Positions 53,273 to 62,315 of a DNA stretch of 64,000 bases are shown here, piece by piece. How positions within the stretch are numbered: position 1 is the stretch's first letter; every line of letters starts with the position of its first letter. This DNA is from Bradyrhizobium genosp. SA-3 (GTDB lineage Bacteria > Pseudomonadota > Alphaproteobacteria > Rhizobiales > Xanthobacteraceae): positions 33,703-97,702 of the forward strand of contig NZ_PSRT01000010.1 of NCBI RefSeq assembly GCF_004212635.1, given 5' to 3'. The notes beneath the pieces were generated by a model that searched no databases, was not told the origin of the DNA, and saw only the letters and a list, made by a program, of their open reading frames with translations. The translations under genes and the position numbers were made by a program.

Positions 53273-54046
53273 ATGACCCCCCGCGACGACGCGCCTGCGC
53301 CTCTTGATCCCGTCCCGGAACCGCATACCGGCCTGATGGGCCGTTTTCGCAATTATTTCCTGACCGGCCTCGTCGTGACGGGGCCGATCGCGATCACGCT
53401 TTATCTGGTCTGGTGGTTCGTCACCTGGGTCGACGGCGTGGTGCGACCGTTCGTGCCGCTGGCCTATCGGCCCGAAACCTATCTTCCCTATGGTGTTCCC
53501 GGTTGGGGACTGATTGTCGCATTCTTCACGCTGACGCTGGTCGGCTTCCTTGCGGCCAACCTGATCGGCCGGACGCTGGTCGACGTCGGCGAGACCTTTC
53601 TCGGCCGGATTCCGGCGGTGCGCGCCATCTACCGCGGCCTCAAGCAGGTGTTCGAGACGTTGTTTTCGGGCAAGGGCTCGAGCTTCCGGAAAGTGGGCCT
53701 GGTCGAGTTTCCCTCGCCCGGCATGTGGTCGATCGTGCTGATCTCGCAATCGCCGAACGAGGACATCGCGCGCAACCTGCCGGGACAGGAGGAGCACGTC
53801 TCGGTGTTCCTGCCGTGCTCGCCGAACCCGACCACCGGCTTCTTCTTCTACGTCCCGAAGAGCAAGATCATCGAGGTCGACCTCAGCGCCGAGGATGCCG
53901 CGACGTTGATCATGTCGGCCGGCGTTGTGCAGCCTGGCTCGGCACCAGATCCGAAGAAGGCCGCCGCGCTCGCGGGCGTGGCGAACGCCGCACGCATCGC
54001 CAACGCGTCTGCGCTCCAACCCCAGCAGCCTGCGAAAGTGGAGTAG
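53273..54046 (+). CDS. DUF502 membrane protein
   Basis: A 257-residue protein of the DUF502 family: YFLTGLVVTGPIAITLYLVW and GWGLIVAFFTLTLVGFLAAN are two membrane helices. They are followed by the conserved RIPAVRAIYRGLKQVFETL and the beta-rich VFLPCSPNPTTGFFFYVP region. These occur across bacteria and plants (LCV/COV1-like). The start at 53273 is chosen over an upstream in-frame ATG for the protein-like N-terminus. It is 83 bases after glmS and possibly cotranscribed. Confidence 0.9.
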   Translation: MTPRDDAPAPLDPVPEPHTGLMGRFRNYFLTGLVVTGPIAITLYLVWWFVTWVDGVVRPFVPLAYRPETYLPYGVPGWGLIVAFFTLTLVGFLAANLIGRTLVDVGETFLGRIPAVRAIYRGLKQVFETLFSGKGSSFRKVGLVEFPSPGMWSIVLISQSPNEDIARNLPGQEEHVSVFLPCSPNPTTGFFFYVPKSKIIEVDLSAEDAATLIMSAGVVQPGSAPDPKKAAALAGVANAARIANASALQPQQPAKVE

Positions 54047-54150
54047 GGCCATTCCCGCGCGGGGTGGCCGCGTTTACGCAGGCGTTCGCGTCCTCTGCTA
54101 GTCTCCGGTTGAATTGAGCGTATCGTTCGGAATTCGACCTGGAGTGCATG

Positions 54151-55005
54151 ATGTCCAAAACCATTGCGATCCTCGCGCCCGGTGCCATGGGCAGCGCCGT
54201 GGCTCGCCGCCTCAGCGAGAATGGCGCGCGGGTGCTGACGTCCCTGAAGGGGCGGAGCGAGGCGACGCTGAAACGGGCGGCGGACGCCGGCATGGTCGGC
54301 GCCGAGGACGACGCGCTCGCCGAAGCCGACATCATCCTCTCGATCGTGCCGCCGGGCGAAGCCGTGGCGCTGGCTGAACGGCTGGCCGCGCTGATCGTCC
54401 GGCGCGAGAAGAAGCCAGTCGTGGTCGACTGCAACGCCGTCAATGTCGACACGGTGCAAAGGATCGAGGAGATCATCGGCTCGGCGCAGGCGCCGTTCGT
54501 CGATGCCGGCATCATCGGCTTTCCGCCGCAGCGTGGTGGCAAGAGCCCGGCCTTCTACATGTCCGGCGAGCACGCCAAGGACGTCGCCGTGCTGAAAGAG
54601 CTGGGCCTCGACGTGCGGATCGTCGAAGGCCCGGTCGGCGCAGCCTCTGCACTCAAGATGTCCTACGCCGGCATCGTCAAAGGCCTCGCCGGCATCGGCT
54701 CGGCCATGGTGGTCGCGGCCACGAAAGCGGGCGCGGCCGACGCGCTGCGCGACGAGCTCGCGCTCAGCCAGCCTGCAATTCTGGCGCGCCTCGAAGTGGC
54801 GCTGCCGGACATGATCCCGAAGGCGTATCGCTGGGTCGCGGAGATGCGGGAGATTTCGGGATTCTTGGGTCCGGATCATCCGGCCAGCCAGATCTATGAA
54901 GGCTTTGCGAAGTGGTTCGAGCATCTCGCCGAGGATGCCAAGGCGAAGGCGATGGATGCCGCGCTGATGAAGGCGTTCGCGGCGAATGTCCCGAAGAAGG
55001 ACTAG
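54151..55005 (+). CDS. NAD(P)-dependent oxidoreductase (DUF1932 type)
   Basis: A 284-residue dehydrogenase-like protein. The N-terminal Rossmann fold (IAILAPGAMGSAVARRL, 5-21) is of the 6-phosphogluconate/hydroxyisobutyrate dehydrogenase type. The VVDCNAVN segment and the helical C-terminal domain (about 160-284; KMSYAGIVKGLAGIGSAMVV) match DUF1932-type phosphogluconate-dehydrogenase-like proteins. The catalytic Lys in the helix is plausible. GGAG is six bases before ATG 54151. Substrate unknown; standalone. Confidence 0.85.
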   Translation: MSKTIAILAPGAMGSAVARRLSENGARVLTSLKGRSEATLKRAADAGMVGAEDDALAEADIILSIVPPGEAVALAERLAALIVRREKKPVVVDCNAVNVDTVQRIEEIIGSAQAPFVDAGIIGFPPQRGGKSPAFYMSGEHAKDVAVLKELGLDVRIVEGPVGAASALKMSYAGIVKGLAGIGSAMVVAATKAGAADALRDELALSQPAILARLEVALPDMIPKAYRWVAEMREISGFLGPDHPASQIYEGFAKWFEHLAEDAKAKAMDAALMKAFAANVPKKD

Positions 55006-55055
55006 AATCTACTTGCATGCCCGATCTGTCGAATGTCTCGCGCCAAGACCTTGGG

Positions 55056-55481
55056 CTAAGACAGTGGTTGCGTCTCCGAGAACATATCGACAATCTTGTT
55101 GGTCATGCCGTCCACGATCAGCACCTGATCCTTCATCTTGACGTACATATAATCGCGCAGCTCTGGCAATTGCGCGAACACCTGCGCTGGCAGTCCTTGA
55201 GCCTTTACGCCTTTTGGAAGTGTCGCGCCAACGGCAGGGGTAAAGTCCTTGGCTGGCTGGGTGGTCTTCAGCCGGAATTGGATCTCGTTATGCTCAGTCA
55301 GCACGGTCTTGCGGATCTGCTCGCGCTGCGCGTTGGTGAGGCTGAGTTTCGGCAGGGATGGGTGTTGCGATATCGTTGTGCCGTCGCTCAATTCAACCGC
55401 ACCTTGCCCACCCGGTTGCGCGAGTGATACTGCGGGCGCGCCGAGTAAGATCGCGAGCGCGGCGATGGTGGGAGCCCTCAT
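55056..55481 (-). CDS. Secreted DUF1236-like protein
   Basis: A 141-residue protein: signal peptide (MRAPTIAALAILLGAPAVSL), then a domain with LTNAQREQIRKTVLTEHNEI, VGATLPKGVKAQGLPAQVFA and DYMYVKMKDQVLIVDGMTNK. This resembles DUF1236 (LPxxVxxxxLPxxVxxxxPELRxYxYVxVxDxVVLVDP), which is frequent in rhizobial secreted proteins. GGAAGGAG precedes ATG 55481. It converges on the oxidoreductase gene. Function unknown. Confidence 0.75.
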   Translation of the reverse strand: MRAPTIAALAILLGAPAVSLAQPGGQGAVELSDGTTISQHPSLPKLSLTNAQREQIRKTVLTEHNEIQFRLKTTQPAKDFTPAVGATLPKGVKAQGLPAQVFAQLPELRDYMYVKMKDQVLIVDGMTNKIVDMFSETQPLS

Positions 55482-55708
55482 GGTCTGCTCCTTCCTGTCT
55501 GCGCCGCCCTTGAGCAATTAACGAGCCGATCGTGCGTTCCGTTCCGCGGCGGGGCTCGACGAACGCGCCTTTGCCTGTCCTACGGGTAATCATGCCCCGG
55601 GATCAGGCTACGGCAAGAGTTCCGTGCGTGCGCTCAAGGCAGGCAATGACGGGAATGTACCATCGTGCCCGAGCATCGCTTTCCCGGAGGCATTGCGCCG
55701 GCGACGGA

Positions 55709-55915
55709 TCAGCGTGGATGACCCCATATGCGCCAATGGGTAGGCTGAATGTCGGCGTGCGTTTTGCCCGATCGATCGACCCAATTGGATCCATCCTTGT
55801 GACAGGGAAAGGGAAGCGAGTGGACGATACCATCAAAGTCCAGCGCGCAGATTTCGAGATCCCCGTCTAAGGGAGCCGTCGAAGTGGACTGCCATTCGGT
55901 GGAGATGAACTGCAT
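55709..55915 (-). CDS. Small conserved hypothetical protein
   Basis: A 68-residue cytoplasmic protein: TEWQSTSTAPLDGDLEICAL, IVHSLPFPCHKDGSNWVDRS and DIQPTHWRIW. The pattern WxxxSTAPxDxDLELxVxDxxGxxxxxFPCRxxxxGWVxxxxxxxxDxxPTHWR is a recurrent Bradyrhizobium family (from memory). GGAGG lies six bases before the ATG. Function unknown. Confidence 0.75.
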   Translation of the reverse strand: MQFISTEWQSTSTAPLDGDLEICALDFDGIVHSLPFPCHKDGSNWVDRSGKTHADIQPTHWRIWGHPR

Positions 55916-56070
55916 GATCTACCTCCAGCAGGGATGTGGGGACAGTTCCAATATACCTTTAGCACGAGTGATCCGTCCCTGAATGTGAGCCAGCTCGCAA
56001 TGAAGCAAGGGAAACCGTACCCTTCATTGGGGCAATTGCATTGTCCTTGCCTCGGGCGCACGAGAACGCT

Positions 56071-58179
56071 TCAGCCCGCACCGATCAACGGGATCGCTTC
56101 GTCCCGTTCGTACAGATAGAGCAGGCACCGCAGCGCTTCGCCGCGCTCGCCCTTCAGCTTCGGATCGTCCTTCAGGATGCGCAGCGCCTCGTCGCGGGCC
56201 TGGGCGATGAGCTGGCCGTGCACCTCCGGGCGCGCGATGCGATAGCCGGGCAGGCCGCTCTGGCGCACGCCCAGCACATCGCCTTCGCCGCGCAGCTTCA
56301 GGTCTTCCTCGGCGATACGAAAACCGTCGGTGGTCTCGCGGATCACCTTCAGCCGCGCCTTCGACATCTCACCGAGCGGCTCCGAATACAGCAGCAGACA
56401 GGTCGAGGCCTCCGAGCCGCGCCCGATCCGGCCGCGGAGTTGGTGCAGCTGGGCAAGACCAAAACGCTCGGCATTCTCGATCACCATGATGGTTGCGGCG
56501 GGCACATCGACGCCGACCTCGACCACGGTGGTCGCAACGAGCAGACCGATCTCGTGGGCAGCAAACTGGCCCATGACACGGTCCTTCTCGATGCCCTTCA
56601 TCTGGCCGTGGACGAGGCCGACACGGTCGCCGAATCGCTTTTGCAGGCTCTCGAAACGTTTCGTCGCATTGGTGAGGTGCTCGGTGCCCTCGGCCTCGGA
56701 TTCCTCGACCAGCGGGCAGATCCAGTAGACCAGCTTGCCGGAGGCGAGCGCGCGGCCGACGCCGCCCATGACCTCCTCGATCCGGCTCATCGGCACCGCG
56801 CGGGTGTCGATCGGCTGACGGCCGGCAGGTTTTTCGCGCAGCTCGGAAATATCCATGTCGCCGAAATAGGTCAGCACCAGCGTGCGCGGGATTGGGGTTG
56901 CACTCAGCACCAGGACATCGACGGATTCGCCCTTCGACGTCAGCGCGAGGCGTTCGCGCACGCCAAAACGGTGCTGCTCGTCCACGATGGCGAGGGCGAG
57001 ATCCCTGAAGATCACATCGTCCTGGATCAGCGCATGGGTGCCGACGAGCAGGTCGATCTCGCCGGCTTCAAGCTGCGCCAACAACTCCCGCCGCTCCTTG
57101 CCCTTTTCGCGGCCGGTGAGGATCGCGACCCGCAGGCCGGCGCGCTCGGCGAGCGGGGCGATGGTCTTGATGTGCTGGCGCGCCAGGATTTCGGTTGGGG
57201 CCATTAACGATGCCTGCTTGCCAACCTCGGCGACCGCGGCGGCAGCGAGCAGCGCCACCACGGTCTTGCCGGAGCCGACGTCACCCTGGAGCAGGCGCAG
57301 CATGCGCACGGGCTGTTTCAGGTCCTCGGCGATAGCGGCGGCAGCGCTGCGTTGCGAGGGCGTGAGCGCGTAGGGCAGTGCGTCGATGATCTTGCTGCGC
57401 AGGTGGCCGTCGCCGGCATTGCGCACGCCGGCGGGGCGGCGCAATTCCGCACGGATCAGGGCGAGCGCAAGCTGGCCGGCGAGCAATTCGTCGAAGGCGA
57501 GGCGCGACCAGAACTGTTGATCCGGCAGGATGTCCGTGAGCTCGACCGGCTGATGCACGCGATTGAGTGCTTCGGCAATCGGCGGGAAGTGGCAGCGGCG
57601 TATCACCTCCGGGCTGATCCATTCCGGCAGGGCCGGCAGCTTCAAAAGCGCCTGCGCGATCGCGCGGCGGAGCGAGCCGAGCGCGAGGCCTTCGGTCAGC
57701 GGATAGACTGGATCGATCCCGGAGAGCTTTGCGATCGCCTCTTCGTCGAGCACGCGATCGGGATGCACGATCTGCGGCATGCCGTCATACATCTGCAGCG
57801 TGCCGGAGACGTAACGCTTCGCGCCCATTGGCAGCAGCTTCTCGACATAGCCGGGCTTGGCACGGAAGAACGTCAGCACGACGTCGCCGGTGTCGTCGCT
57901 GGCATAGACGAGATAAGGCGCGCGCGCGTTGCGCGGCGGAGGCGGACGGTGGCGATCGACGGTGACCTCCAGTGTCACCATGGTTCCCTGGACGGCGTCG
58001 CGGATTTTTGGCCGCGCCCGGCGGTCGATGACCTGGCTTGGCAGATGCAGCAGCAGGTCGACCAGCCGCGGCGTCTCGCTTCGGCTGAGCAGGTATTGCA
58101 ACAGCTTGTCCTGCTTCGGACCGACGCCGGACAGGCTGGTCACGGGAGCAAACAGCGGATTGAGCAGGCTGGGGCGCAT
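56071..58179 (-). CDS. recG: ATP-dependent DNA helicase RecG
   Basis: RecG reverses stalled replication forks and processes Holliday junctions. The 702-residue protein has the N-terminal wedge/OB domain (GVGPKQDKLLQYLLSR) and the superfamily-2 helicase core. Walker A is LQGDVGSGKTVVALLA, motif II DEQHRFGVRERLALT, motif III LSATPIPRTLVLTYFGDMDI and motif VI QLRGRIGRG. The downstream TxGF/TRG region GFRIAEEDLKLRGEGDVLG is present. The gene is leftward, divergent from sdhE and mfd with about 200 bases between, as in many alphaproteobacteria. Confidence 0.97.
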   Translation of the reverse strand: MRPSLLNPLFAPVTSLSGVGPKQDKLLQYLLSRSETPRLVDLLLHLPSQVIDRRARPKIRDAVQGTMVTLEVTVDRHRPPPPRNARAPYLVYASDDTGDVVLTFFRAKPGYVEKLLPMGAKRYVSGTLQMYDGMPQIVHPDRVLDEEAIAKLSGIDPVYPLTEGLALGSLRRAIAQALLKLPALPEWISPEVIRRCHFPPIAEALNRVHQPVELTDILPDQQFWSRLAFDELLAGQLALALIRAELRRPAGVRNAGDGHLRSKIIDALPYALTPSQRSAAAAIAEDLKQPVRMLRLLQGDVGSGKTVVALLAAAAVAEVGKQASLMAPTEILARQHIKTIAPLAERAGLRVAILTGREKGKERRELLAQLEAGEIDLLVGTHALIQDDVIFRDLALAIVDEQHRFGVRERLALTSKGESVDVLVLSATPIPRTLVLTYFGDMDISELREKPAGRQPIDTRAVPMSRIEEVMGGVGRALASGKLVYWICPLVEESEAEGTEHLTNATKRFESLQKRFGDRVGLVHGQMKGIEKDRVMGQFAAHEIGLLVATTVVEVGVDVPAATIMVIENAERFGLAQLHQLRGRIGRGSEASTCLLLYSEPLGEMSKARLKVIRETTDGFRIAEEDLKLRGEGDVLGVRQSGLPGYRIARPEVHGQLIAQARDEALRILKDDPKLKGERGEALRCLLYLYERDEAIPLIGAG

Positions 58180-58377
58180 TCGTGGAATCTAAGATCGTTC
58201 CTCGCCGTCATGCCCGGCTTTATGCCTGGCATCCACGTCTTTTTTTCGGAGCCCGGCTGACCATGACGCACCGGATGGGCGAACTGTGACAACAAAGGGC
58301 TGACACGGCCGGTCCGAGTGGCTATATCCACCCCGCCCGGCACGTCCGGGCTTTCTGCGTTTGACTGGATTTGAGAC

Positions 58378-58668
58378 ATGACGGGAACGACACGATCGAG
58401 CAGCGGGCTGGATGACCGCCGCAAGCGGCTTCTGTTCCGCTGCTGGCACCGCGGCACGCGCGAGATGGACCTGATCCTCGGCCGCTTTGCGGATGCCGAG
58501 ATCGGCAATTTGTCCGAGCCTGAATTGATCGAGCTCGAGCGCCTGCTCGAGGTCAACGATCCCGATCTCTATGCCGCCATCACCGGCGACAAGGTGCTTC
58601 CGGCCGACGTCACCGGCGCGCTGTTTGCCCGCATCAAGGCGTATCCGATCGCGGACCGCGACGCATGA
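58378..58668 (+). CDS. sdhE: Succinate dehydrogenase flavinylation factor SdhE
   Basis: SdhE (YgfY/CptB family) helps attach FAD covalently to SdhA. The 96-residue protein has the signature RCWHRGTREMDLILGRFAD, containing the conserved RGxxEMD, and LERLLEVNDPDLYAAITG. It overlaps the mfd start by four bases (ATGA), so the two are translationally coupled. This recG - sdhE-mfd order is conserved in Rhizobiales. Confidence 0.95.
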   Translation: MTGTTRSSSGLDDRRKRLLFRCWHRGTREMDLILGRFADAEIGNLSEPELIELERLLEVNDPDLYAAITGDKVLPADVTGALFARIKAYPIADRDA

Positions 58669-61600
58669 AGCAGGGTATGAAATCACCGGCCGAGCTGCTG
58701 ACGCCCGGCCGCGCCTTGACGCTCGCCAATGTCGCCGAGGGCGCCGAAGGCCTCGTCGTCTCCGATCTCGCCCGGGCCATCGCGGCGCGGCCGAAGAAGC
58801 CGGCGGTCAGTCTTGCGGTGGTCTGCCGCGATGGTCCGCGGATGCAGCAGCTCGAACGCGCGCTGCAATTCTTCGCGCCCGATCTGCCGGTGTTGCTCTT
58901 CCCGGCCTGGGACTGCCAGCCCTATGACCGCGTCTCGCCGCATGGCGGCATTTTGGCGCAACGCCTGACGACGTTGGCACGGCTTGCGTCCCTGACGGGC
59001 AGCGATAAGCCGCTGATCGTGCTGACCACGGTGAATGCCGTGGTTCAGCGCGTGCCTGCGCGCGAGCTCGTCGCGGCGCAGGCGCTGTCGGTTGCCCCGG
59101 GCAACGTGGTGCCGATGGACACGATCGTCGCCTGGCTGGAGCATAACGGCTACAACCGCTCCTCGACCGTGCGCGAGCCCGGCGAATACGCGGTGCGCGG
59201 CGGCATCCTGGACTTGTTTCCGGCCGGTCTCGACCAGCCCGTTCGCTTCGACTTCTTCGGCGACAGCCTGGAATCGATCCGCTCCTTCGACGCCGAGACC
59301 CAGCGCACGCTGCTCGACATGCGTTCGCTCGACCTCGTGCCGATCTCGGAATTCCAGCTCGTCACCGACACCATCCGCCGTTTCCGCATGGGCTATGTCG
59401 CCGAGTTCGGCGCGCCCGAGCGGGACGACGCGCTTTACGAGGCCGTCAGCGAAGGGCGCCGCCATCCGGGCATGGAGCACTGGCTGCCGCTGTTCCAGGA
59501 CCGGATGGACACGCTGTTCGACTATCTGCAAGGGGCAGCAGTCGCGATCGAGCCGCAGGCCGAGGACGCCGTGCGCGAGCGCTTCAAGCAGATTCTCGAC
59601 TATTACGAGGCCCGGCGCGATGCGATGGAGCATCCCGGCGGCGGTGCCATCTACAAGCCGTTGCCGCCCGACAGGCTTTATTTGACCGAGGAGGAGTGGG
59701 GCAGGCGCCTCGGTGATATCCCGCTGGCGCGGTTGACGCAGTTCTCCGTGCCGGCCGATGGCACGAGTGTCATCGATGCCGGTGCGCGCAAGGGTCGTGA
59801 CTTCGCGCCGGAGCGCAACGACACCACCGTCAACGTGTTCGAATCCGTCGTCGCGCATGTGATGGCCTTGCAGGCGCAGCGCAAGAAGGTCGTGATCGCG
59901 CTCTGGACCGAAGGCTCGCGCGACCGCATGACTTCGATGCTGCGCGACCACAAGCTGGCCCACACCACCAGCGTCAACAGCTGGCGGACGGTGCAGGCGA
60001 CCCCGCGCAATGAGACCATGCTCGCCGTGCTCGGCCTCGAAAGCGGCTTCGAGACCGACGAGATCGCACTGATCAGCGAGCAGGACATCCTCGGCGACCG
60101 CCTGGTGCGGCCGCGCAAGGCGAGCCGCAAGCTCGACAATTTCATCTCGGAGGTGACGAGCCTCACTGCCGGCGATATCGTCGTCCACGTCGACCACGGC
60201 ATCGGCCGCTTCATCGGCCTGCAGACCCTCGATGTCGCCGGCGCGCCGCATGACTGTCTCGAGCTGCATTATGCGGCCGAAACCAAGCTGTTCCTACCGG
60301 TCGAAAACATCGAGCTGCTATCCCGCTACGGCTCCGACCAGACTACGGTCGAGCTGGATCGCCTCGGCGGCTCCGGCTGGCAGACCCGAAAAGCAAAACT
60401 CAAGAACCGCATCCGCGAGATCGCGGGCGAATTGATCAAGATCGCCGCCGCGCGCCATCTGCACGAGGCGCCCAAGCTGCCGGTGCAGCCGGGCCTCTAC
60501 GACGAGTTTTGTGCGCGCTTCCCCTATGACGAGACGGAGGACCAACTGGGTGCGATCGAATCCACCCTGAAGGACCTCGAGCTCGGCCGTCCGATGGACC
60601 GGTTGATCTGCGGCGACGTCGGCTTCGGCAAGACCGAGGTGGCGTTGCGCGCGGCCTTTGCCGTCGCGCTCGAAGGCAAGCAGGTCGCTGTCGTGGTGCC
60701 GACCACGCTGCTCGCGCGCCAGCACGCAAGGACCTTCACCGAGCGTTTCAAGGGCTTTCCGGTCAACGTGGCGCAGGCCTCGCGCCTGGTCGCGACCAAG
60801 GAGCTCAACCTGGTCAAGAAGGGCATCGCCGACGGTTCGGTCGACATCGTCGTCGGCACCCACGCACTGCTGGGCAAGGCGATCAAGTTCCGCGAGCTCG
60901 GCCTCGTCATCGTCGATGAGGAGCAGCATTTTGGCGTCACGCACAAGGAGCGGCTGAAGGCGTTGCGCTCCGAGGTGCATGTGCTGACGCTGTCGGCAAC
61001 CCCGATCCCGCGCACGCTGCAATTGGCGCTCACCGGAGTCCGCGAACTCTCGATCATTGCCTCGCCGCCGGTCGATCGCCTCGCGGTCCGCACCTTCGTC
61101 GCCCCGCACGATCCGCTGATGATCCGCGAGGCGCTGTTGCGCGAGCGGTATCGCGGCGGCCAGGCATTCTACGTGGTGCCGCGCATCGACGACCTCGCCG
61201 AGGTCAAGGATTTCCTCGACAAGAACGTGCCGGAGATGAAGGTCGCGGTCGCGCACGGCCAGATGCCGCCCGCCGTGATCGAGGACATCATGACGGCCTT
61301 CTACGACGGCAAGTTCGACATCCTGCTGTCGACCACGATCGTAGAGTCTGGCCTCGACATCCCCAACGCCAACACCCTGATCGTGCACCGCGCCGACATG
61401 TTTGGCCTCGCCCAGCTCTACCAGCTCCGCGGCCGCGTCGGTCGCTCCAAGCTGCGCGCCTACGCGCTGTTCACGCTGCCGGCGCAGCAGAAGATCACCG
61501 CGCAGGCCGAGCGCCGGCTCACCGTGCTGCAATCGCTGGAGACGCTCGGCGCGGGCTTCCAGCTCGCCTCGCACGACCTCGACATCCGCGGCGCCGGCAA

Positions 61601-62183
61601 TCTGCTCGGCGAAGAGCAGTCGGGTCACATCAAGGAGGTCGGCTTCGAGCTCTATCAATCGATGCTGGAGGAGGCGATCGTCAACCTCAAGGCCGGCGTC
61701 TCCGAGCCCGCCGCCGACCGCTGGTCGCCGTCGATCACGATCGGCATGCCCGTGCTCATTCCCGAGGACTATGTCGGCGACCTCTCGGTGCGGCTGTCGC
61801 TGTACCGGCGTCTCGCCGATCTCGACACCGAGGAGGAGATCGAGAATTTTGGCGCCGAGATGCGCGACCGCTTCGGCGTGCTGCCGGACGAAGTCCGCTA
61901 TTTGTTCAAGGTCGCCGCGATCAAGGCATTCTGCCGCAGGGCCAATGTCGAGAAGATCGATGCTGGTCCGAAGGGCGCCGTCATCGTCTTCCGCGACAAT
62001 TCCTTCGCCTATCCCGACCGCCTGGTGACCTTCATCCGCAGCCACGGCCAGGCCGCCAAGGTGCGGCCCGACATGAAGGTGGTGTTCCTGCAGGACTGGG
62101 AGACGCCGGAAGAGCGTCTCGCCGGCACCACCGAGATCATGCGGCAACTGGCGCACCTCGCCGAGAGCAAGAAGGCGGCGTGA
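58665..62183 (+). CDS. mfd: Transcription-repair coupling factor Mfd
   Basis: Mfd removes RNA polymerase stalled at DNA lesions and recruits UvrA. The 1172-residue protein has the UvrB-like N-terminal domains (about 20-460) and the RNA-polymerase-interacting domain (about 490-560; DIVVHVDHGIGRFIGLQTLD). The translocase domain follows (about 620-980: GDVGFGKTEVALRAAF, DEEQHFG, TLSATPIPRTL, QLRGRVGRS). A C-terminal regulatory domain ends the protein (GVLPDEVRYLFKVAAIKAFC). It is translationally coupled to sdhE. A palindromic repeat follows the stop. A frameshifted paralog lies at 32170-35450. Confidence 0.97.
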   Translation: MKQGMKSPAELLTPGRALTLANVAEGAEGLVVSDLARAIAARPKKPAVSLAVVCRDGPRMQQLERALQFFAPDLPVLLFPAWDCQPYDRVSPHGGILAQRLTTLARLASLTGSDKPLIVLTTVNAVVQRVPARELVAAQALSVAPGNVVPMDTIVAWLEHNGYNRSSTVREPGEYAVRGGILDLFPAGLDQPVRFDFFGDSLESIRSFDAETQRTLLDMRSLDLVPISEFQLVTDTIRRFRMGYVAEFGAPERDDALYEAVSEGRRHPGMEHWLPLFQDRMDTLFDYLQGAAVAIEPQAEDAVRERFKQILDYYEARRDAMEHPGGGAIYKPLPPDRLYLTEEEWGRRLGDIPLARLTQFSVPADGTSVIDAGARKGRDFAPERNDTTVNVFESVVAHVMALQAQRKKVVIALWTEGSRDRMTSMLRDHKLAHTTSVNSWRTVQATPRNETMLAVLGLESGFETDEIALISEQDILGDRLVRPRKASRKLDNFISEVTSLTAGDIVVHVDHGIGRFIGLQTLDVAGAPHDCLELHYAAETKLFLPVENIELLSRYGSDQTTVELDRLGGSGWQTRKAKLKNRIREIAGELIKIAAARHLHEAPKLPVQPGLYDEFCARFPYDETEDQLGAIESTLKDLELGRPMDRLICGDVGFGKTEVALRAAFAVALEGKQVAVVVPTTLLARQHARTFTERFKGFPVNVAQASRLVATKELNLVKKGIADGSVDIVVGTHALLGKAIKFRELGLVIVDEEQHFGVTHKERLKALRSEVHVLTLSATPIPRTLQLALTGVRELSIIASPPVDRLAVRTFVAPHDPLMIREALLRERYRGGQAFYVVPRIDDLAEVKDFLDKNVPEMKVAVAHGQMPPAVIEDIMTAFYDGKFDILLSTTIVESGLDIPNANTLIVHRADMFGLAQLYQLRGRVGRSKLRAYALFTLPAQQKITAQAERRLTVLQSLETLGAGFQLASHDLDIRGAGNLLGEEQSGHIKEVGFELYQSMLEEAIVNLKAGVSEPAADRWSPSITIGMPVLIPEDYVGDLSVRLSLYRRLADLDTEEEIENFGAEMRDRFGVLPDEVRYLFKVAAIKAFCRRANVEKIDAGPKGAVIVFRDNSFAYPDRLVTFIRSHGQAAKVRPDMKVVFLQDWETPEERLAGTTEIMRQLAHLAESKKAA

Positions 62184-62199
62184 GCTTCAGGTCTCACCA

Positions 62200-62286
62200 C
62201 GTCATTGCGAGGAGCCCTAGCGACGAAGCAACCCAGAATCTTTCCGCGGAGACAGACTGGATTGCTTCGCTTCGCTCGCAATGACG
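62200..62286. repeat. Palindromic repeat (CGTCATTGCGAG family), short variant
   Basis: CGTCATTGCGAG (62200-62211) and CTCGCAATGACG (62275-62286) enclose ACGAAGCAACCCAGA / GACTGGATTGCTTCG. The same family occurs at 22429-22551. Confidence 0.85.
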
Positions 62287-62315
62287 GTGTTTGTTGCGCC
62301 AGCCCGCGAGAAAAA

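Noticed and set aside
58683..62156. Two long frames antisense to mfd
   Set aside because: Same reasoning; mfd motifs are unambiguous on the plus strand.
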